Source: JAEUIX01 sp964611125
GTDB lineage: Bacteria; Planctomycetota; Phycisphaerae; Phycisphaerales; UBA1924
Direction: 5' to 3'
NCBI GenBank assembly: GCA_964611125.1
Contig: CAZSZO010000004.1
Coordinates: forward strand, 62,001 to 126,000
DNA length: 64,000 bases
Part shown: piece after piece, positions 60,471-64,000 of the stretch
Position numbering within the stretch: the stretch's first letter is position 1
Layout of the letters: the number at the start of each line of letters is the position of its first letter
Made by a program: the position numbers and the translations under genes
Notes under the pieces: generated by a model
Seen by the model: the letters and a program-made list of their open reading frames with translations, nothing else
Told to the model about the DNA's origin: nothing
The model's database searches: none

Positions 60471-61943
60471 TCAGTCCGAGGCCAGCATCCCCTTGAGCTC
60501 CCGGCGCAGCACTTTCCCCGTCGGGTTCCGGGGCAGCGCCGGCACCTGCCGAACCTCCTTGGGCACCTTGTATCCCGCCAGCCGCTGCCGGCACAGCGCC
60601 AGGATCGAGGTGGCGTCGAACGGCTCGCCCTCCTTCAGCTCCACGAACGCCACCGGCTGCTCCCCCCGGACAGGGTCCATCTGCCCCACCACCCCGGAGT
60701 CCCTGACGCTGGGGTGCATGTTGAGCACTTCCTCGATCTCGCGGGGGAACACGTTCTCTCCGGCGACGATCAGCATCTCTTTCAGCCGTCCGGTGATGTA
60801 CAGGTGGCCCGCGTCGTCCATCTTCCCGATGTCGCCGGTGCGGAAAAACCCCAGCTCGTCGAAGACCGCCGCGGTTTCCGCCGGCCGGCGGAAGTAGCCC
60901 TGCATGATGTTGGGCCCGCTGATGCGGATTTCTCCCTCCCCGCCCGCCGGCTGGTCGGCGCCGGTCTCGAGCGACACGATCCGCTCGGTCACCCCCGGCA
61001 GCGGTTGACCGACCGAGCGCGGCCGGTAGTCCTGCGGGCGGCACCAGTTCGTCACCGGGGCGGTCTCCGTCAACCCGTACCCCTCCGCGATCGTCACGCC
61101 GAACCGCTCACGGAAGCTGGTCGCCACCGCCTCCGGCAGCGGCTCGCCGCCGCTCACCGCGTACTTCAGGCTCCGGAAGTCCTCAGGCCCCGTGTCCTTG
61201 ACGTGGGTCAGCGCGTTGAACATCGACGGGATCGCGATGTACGCCGTGGGCCGGTGCTCCCGGAACGCCTTCACGATGCGGTGCGGCACAAACCGGGCGG
61301 TGTAGACGACCTTGCACCCGAGCGTCAGCGGGAGCAGCGTGAGCACGGTGAGGCCGAAACTGTGAAATTGGGGCAGCACGCCCAGCAGCACCTCTCTTCG
61401 CGTGAAGTTCACCCAGGTGTGGCACTGGTGCACATTCGCCGACAGGTTGCCGTGGGTCAGCATCACACCCTTGGGCTTGCCGCTGGTGCCGGAGGTGTAC
61501 AACAGGCAGGCCAGCTCCTCAGCGCTCGCCAGCACCGGCCACCGGGGCGTCGGAACCGTCTTGAACTCCACCTGATCGACCATCAGCAGGTTGACGCCCC
61601 GCGGCGGCCCCCCCATGAATTCGATCAGCGGCTGGGCCGTCACCACCGTGTCGGCCCCGCAATCGTCGATCACAAACTGAAGCTCCTCGGGCTTCAGCAG
61701 GTAATTGAGCGGCACGACCACCCGACCCAGGATCCACCCCGCCAGCAGGGCCATCGGCATCGCCCCGCTGGTGGGAAGCATCACGCCCACCACCCGCGAC
61801 TGGCTGACCCGCTCGATCTCATCGGCGAGCACCAGCGCCCCCGCCAGCAGCTCCAGCCGCCGGTACGATCGCCGGTCGTCAATGACGCCCACCTCAAAGG
61901 GTCGTTCCAGGCAGCGACGGATGATCGGCCAATGCAGGCTCAT
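60471..61943 (-). CDS. AMP-forming acyl-CoA ligase
   Basis: A 490-residue member of the ANL superfamily that activates a carboxylic acid, probably a long-chain fatty acid, as an acyl-adenylate and then a thioester. LLYTSGTSGKPKGVMLTH (P-loop), GYGLTETAPV, YITGRLKEMLIVAGENVFP and NPTGKVLRREL (with the catalytic Lys) are intact. It begins with ATG at 61943 after an AAGGAC site. An in-frame start at 62009 is possible but unsupported. It could feed the beta-oxidation-type genes of this genome. Confidence 0.92.
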   Translation of the reverse strand: MSLHWPIIRRCLERPFEVGVIDDRRSYRRLELLAGALVLADEIERVSQSRVVGVMLPTSGAMPMALLAGWILGRVVVPLNYLLKPEELQFVIDDCGADTVVTAQPLIEFMGGPPRGVNLLMVDQVEFKTVPTPRWPVLASAEELACLLYTSGTSGKPKGVMLTHGNLSANVHQCHTWVNFTRREVLLGVLPQFHSFGLTVLTLLPLTLGCKVVYTARFVPHRIVKAFREHRPTAYIAIPSMFNALTHVKDTGPEDFRSLKYAVSGGEPLPEAVATSFRERFGVTIAEGYGLTETAPVTNWCRPQDYRPRSVGQPLPGVTERIVSLETGADQPAGGEGEIRISGPNIMQGYFRRPAETAAVFDELGFFRTGDIGKMDDAGHLYITGRLKEMLIVAGENVFPREIEEVLNMHPSVRDSGVVGQMDPVRGEQPVAFVELKEGEPFDATSILALCRQRLAGYKVPKEVRQVPALPRNPTGKVLRRELKGMLASD

Positions 61944-62142
61944 GCGGCACGTCCTTGTCACCTGCGACGCGCAACTTTGGCGTCGAGGCCGCTCTTCGGC
62001 CGATACCAAGATACCCGTAAATGCCCCGCCCGTGCACGCGGCGGGCCGTCAACACTTCCAGCGCTTGACCCCGGCCCGGTCCCACGCTGGCCACCACCCG
62101 GAACCACCCCCCGGCCGCCGCACCGAACCACCCCACCCGGAC

Positions 62143-63084
62143 ATGATGCGCATCGCCATCAACTCGATCCGCCCCATCCGCCCCATCTGCGCCACCGGCC
62201 TTGGCCTTGGCCGCCCGGCCGCCCGCCTGTTCGCTCTCGCCCTGCTCGCCGCCGGGCTGGCGGGGTGCAAGTCCCAGCCGCCGCCCCCGCACAGTGAGCC
62301 CTTCATCGCCAGCTACCGGATGGGGAACTACGAGGAATCGCTGCGGACGGCGGAGGCAAAGTACGCTGACCCCGAAACCAAGGGCGTGGCCAAGGACCGC
62401 GCCGGACTCATGGTCGGGCTCTCCGCCTACGCCCTGCGCAAGCCTGAGAAAGCCCAGGGCTGGCTCGAGCCGCTGGTCAACAACCCCGATCCCGAAATCT
62501 CCGGCACCTCCGCGTGGACGCTCGGCATGATCTCCGCTGATCGGGCCAACTACGTCCGCGCCTCGACCTTGGCCTCCGCCGCGGCGGTCAAGCTCAAAGC
62601 CGACGATGCCGCCCGCGCCCACCTGCTGGCCGGCGAGTCCTTCGCCCGCCTCGGGCGGACCGACCAGTCGAAGGAGCAGTATGCCCTGGGCCTGCAGGTG
62701 GTTGAGTCCTCCGCCGTGCGGGCCACGCTTGAAGAACGCGCCTCGGGCCACGGCCCGGGCGCCTCCTCGACGACCGTGCTGGCCAGCCCCGTTGGACCCG
62801 GCAAGCCGCCTGTTCAGGGTGGTCAGGCCCCCGCGCTGGGCCGGTATGTGATTCAACTCGGCGCCTTCACCGCTCGGGCCAAGGCCGAGCAAGCTGTCTC
62901 CGCCGCCGCCACGGCCGCCTCCCGGGCTGGACAGCCGGCGCCGCGCGTGGTGGCGACGACCGACCCCAAGTCGGGCGGGCAGCTTTTCGCGGTGCAGGTG
63001 GGGTCGTTTGCCGACCGCCCGGCCGCCGAGGCCGCGCTGCGGGCGATGGGTGTGGCGGGTACGGTTCTCGCCCCCCGCCGGTGA
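62143..63084 (+). CDS. SPOR-domain lipoprotein with TPR-like repeats
   Basis: A 313-residue exported protein. A signal ends in the lipobox LLAAGLAGC, so Cys42 or thereabouts would be lipidated. The middle shows TPR-like helices (YRMGNYEESLRTAEAKY, AHLLAGESFARLGRTDQSKEQY). The C-terminal SPOR domain (RYVIQLGAFTARAKAEQAV...LFAVQVGSFADRPAAEAAL) binds denuded peptidoglycan at division sites in known cases. ATG at 62143 or 62146. It diverges from the acyl-CoA ligase, with about 200 bases between. Confidence 0.85.
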   Translation: MMRIAINSIRPIRPICATGLGLGRPAARLFALALLAAGLAGCKSQPPPPHSEPFIASYRMGNYEESLRTAEAKYADPETKGVAKDRAGLMVGLSAYALRKPEKAQGWLEPLVNNPDPEISGTSAWTLGMISADRANYVRASTLASAAAVKLKADDAARAHLLAGESFARLGRTDQSKEQYALGLQVVESSAVRATLEERASGHGPGASSTTVLASPVGPGKPPVQGGQAPALGRYVIQLGAFTARAKAEQAVSAAATAASRAGQPAPRVVATTDPKSGGQLFAVQVGSFADRPAAEAALRAMGVAGTVLAPRR

Positions 63085-63154
63085 ACGCGGGACCCACAGC
63101 CTGGATCGCCGCCGATCTCTCCCAACCCCGGAACCCGTAAGGGTTTGCGCAGGT

Positions 63155-63160
63155 ATAGTG
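63155..63160 (+). promoter_or_regulatory. candidate -10 (TATAGT) for the last gene
   Basis: TATAGT about 33 bases before the ATG at 63194, leaving a short leader with AGGAG. No clear -35. A small hairpin AACCC/GGGTT lies just upstream. Confidence 0.4.
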
Positions 63161-63193
63161 GATGGTCGACTCGGGGTTCATCAGGAGCTGCCC

Positions 63194-64000
63194 ATGCCCG
63201 CCACGCCTCGTGTACGCCCCGCGTGCTTTCCCCCAGCGTGCGTGCCCCTGTCGGCCGCCCTCCTGGTGATGCTGCTCGCGGGCGCCGCCGGCGCGCAAGA
63301 AGCCACCTTGAGCATGCCGACTTCAAACGGCAAGACCCCCGTTTCGATCGGGCGGGTCCCGATCGACCCCAGCGACCCTTCGCAGAAGCCCCTGCTCGAG
63401 TTCAACAAACGCAAGGCTGTCGCCGATCAGGCCCTCAAGAAGATCCGCGGCAAGCACTTCGGCATGGTCCGCCGCGTCGAGATTCGTCAGGCCGGGATTC
63501 TCAAGATCCGCCAGCTGACCGACCCCGCTGCGTTCGGCCCGATGCTCGATGTGTTCGCTGATGAGCAGGACGATGTGCGTAACGCCATCCTGGATCACCT
63601 CGCCGATCAGCAAACCAACGAGGGCGATTCGGCGCTCGCCTGGGCCGCCGTTTTCGGCAACACGCCGGCCCACCGCACCGAAGCGATCAAGCGGCTGAAG
63701 GCTCGCGTCGCGCAGCTCAAGGAAACGCCGGTCAGCGTCGAATCCGTCGTCGCGACCGGGCTGGCCAGCCGCAAACCCTCCGAGGTCGCCGCGGCGGGCC
63801 ATGTCGTGCGCAATCTTGGGCTCTTCCCCGCCATCCCGATGATGATTGCCGGGCAGATTCAGGGTGGGGGGGGCGGGGGGTACTACGGCGGTCAGCCCGA
63901 CGACCCATCTTTGTCGCTCGCCTATATCCTCGTAGGCACCCAGCGGACCTACGTGGCTGACCTGACGCCCGTCGTGGGCGAGAACGCCGTGGCGTTTGAC
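63194..64000 (+). CDS. exported protein, HEAT-repeat-like (cut by the window edge)
   Basis: An open frame with no stop before the end of the window, so at least 269 residues. A signal peptide (LSAALLVMLLAGAAGAQ) is followed by helical text such as FGPMLDVFADEQDDVRNAILDHLADQQTNEG, which resembles HEAT repeats. Later QIQGGGGGGYYGGQPDD is a Gly-rich linker before a new domain (SLAYILVGTQRTYVADLTPVV). The ATG at 63194 has AGGAG seven bases upstream. Function unknown. Confidence 0.7.
   Translation, partial: MPATPRVRPACFPPACVPLSAALLVMLLAGAAGAQEATLSMPTSNGKTPVSIGRVPIDPSDPSQKPLLEFNKRKAVADQALKKIRGKHFGMVRRVEIRQAGILKIRQLTDPAAFGPMLDVFADEQDDVRNAILDHLADQQTNEGDSALAWAAVFGNTPAHRTEAIKRLKARVAQLKETPVSVESVVATGLASRKPSEVAAAGHVVRNLGLFPAIPMMIAGQIQGGGGGGYYGGQPDDPSLSLAYILVGTQRTYVADLTPVVGENAVAFD

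Overview
The window is uniformly GC-rich and densely coded, and it reads as the chromosome of a planctomycete, most likely of the class Phycisphaerae. The support is indirect but consistent. There is a large secreted prepilin-like protein of the planctomycete type (FTLVELLVVIAIIALL head). Two secreted proteins end in duplicated, dockerin-like DPDDLSDFI motifs. One small protein carries a CxxCGYDL...CPECG zinc ribbon. There is an outer-membrane LptD. There is also a DNA topoisomerase VI A subunit, an archaeal-type enzyme that is scattered among bacteria. No rRNA, prophage, insertion sequence or CRISPR array was seen.

Layout. From 1 to 10.9 kb everything lies on the minus strand: moaD with topoisomerase VI A, an SPFH/band-7 membrane protein, pgk, a partial ATP synthase cluster (atpZ, an AtpI-like protein, atpB, atpE, atpF, atpH, without the F1 genes atpAGDC), and a secreted M28 peptidase. 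From 11 to 16 kb are a GH1 beta-glucosidase and a 1109-residue secreted glycosidase-like protein. From 16 to 20 kb on the plus strand are a 2-oxoacid dehydrogenase E2 and a coupled nucleotidyltransferase/kinase pair, which converge on pilT. From 21 to 32 kb are a DUF4126 membrane protein, the prepilin-like protein, two secreted repeat proteins with C-terminal dockerin-like tags, a class III aminotransferase, an FtsQ-like protein, greA and tRNA-Glu(CTC).

From 32 to 37 kb on the minus strand are a secretin-N-like protein and a leucine/acyl-CoA catabolic operon (HMG-CoA lyase plus three crotonase-fold proteins). From 38.6 to 47 kb a minus-strand run holds recJ, an SDR protein, lptD, argJ, ferredoxin and iscX, with two plus-strand genes just before it. 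From 47 to 64 kb come a cobalamin adenosyltransferase, an RsbU-type phosphatase, tilS, tRNA-Arg(TCG), a HEIGHH protein, fmt, an M3 peptidase, an ABC-2 exporter, transketolase converging on transaldolase, an acyl-CoA ligase, a SPOR lipoprotein, and a secreted protein cut by the window edge.

The genes are mostly housekeeping and catabolic. Central carbon (pgk, tkt, tal), energy (F0), branched-chain/acyl-CoA breakdown (E2, HMG-CoA lyase, crotonases, acyl-CoA ligase) and extracellular glycan or protein breakdown (GH1, large glycosidase, M28) are all represented. The observations most worth following are these: the topoisomerase VI A gene without its B partner nearby and coupled to a MoaD-like gene; a repeated pattern in which a -10-like hexamer sits 5-7 bases before the start codon (probable leaderless transcription); a 39-bp repeat plus terminator module; the shared C-terminal tag; and the nucleotidyltransferase/kinase pair. 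No clearly unprecedented multi-gene system is evident, and I do not claim one.
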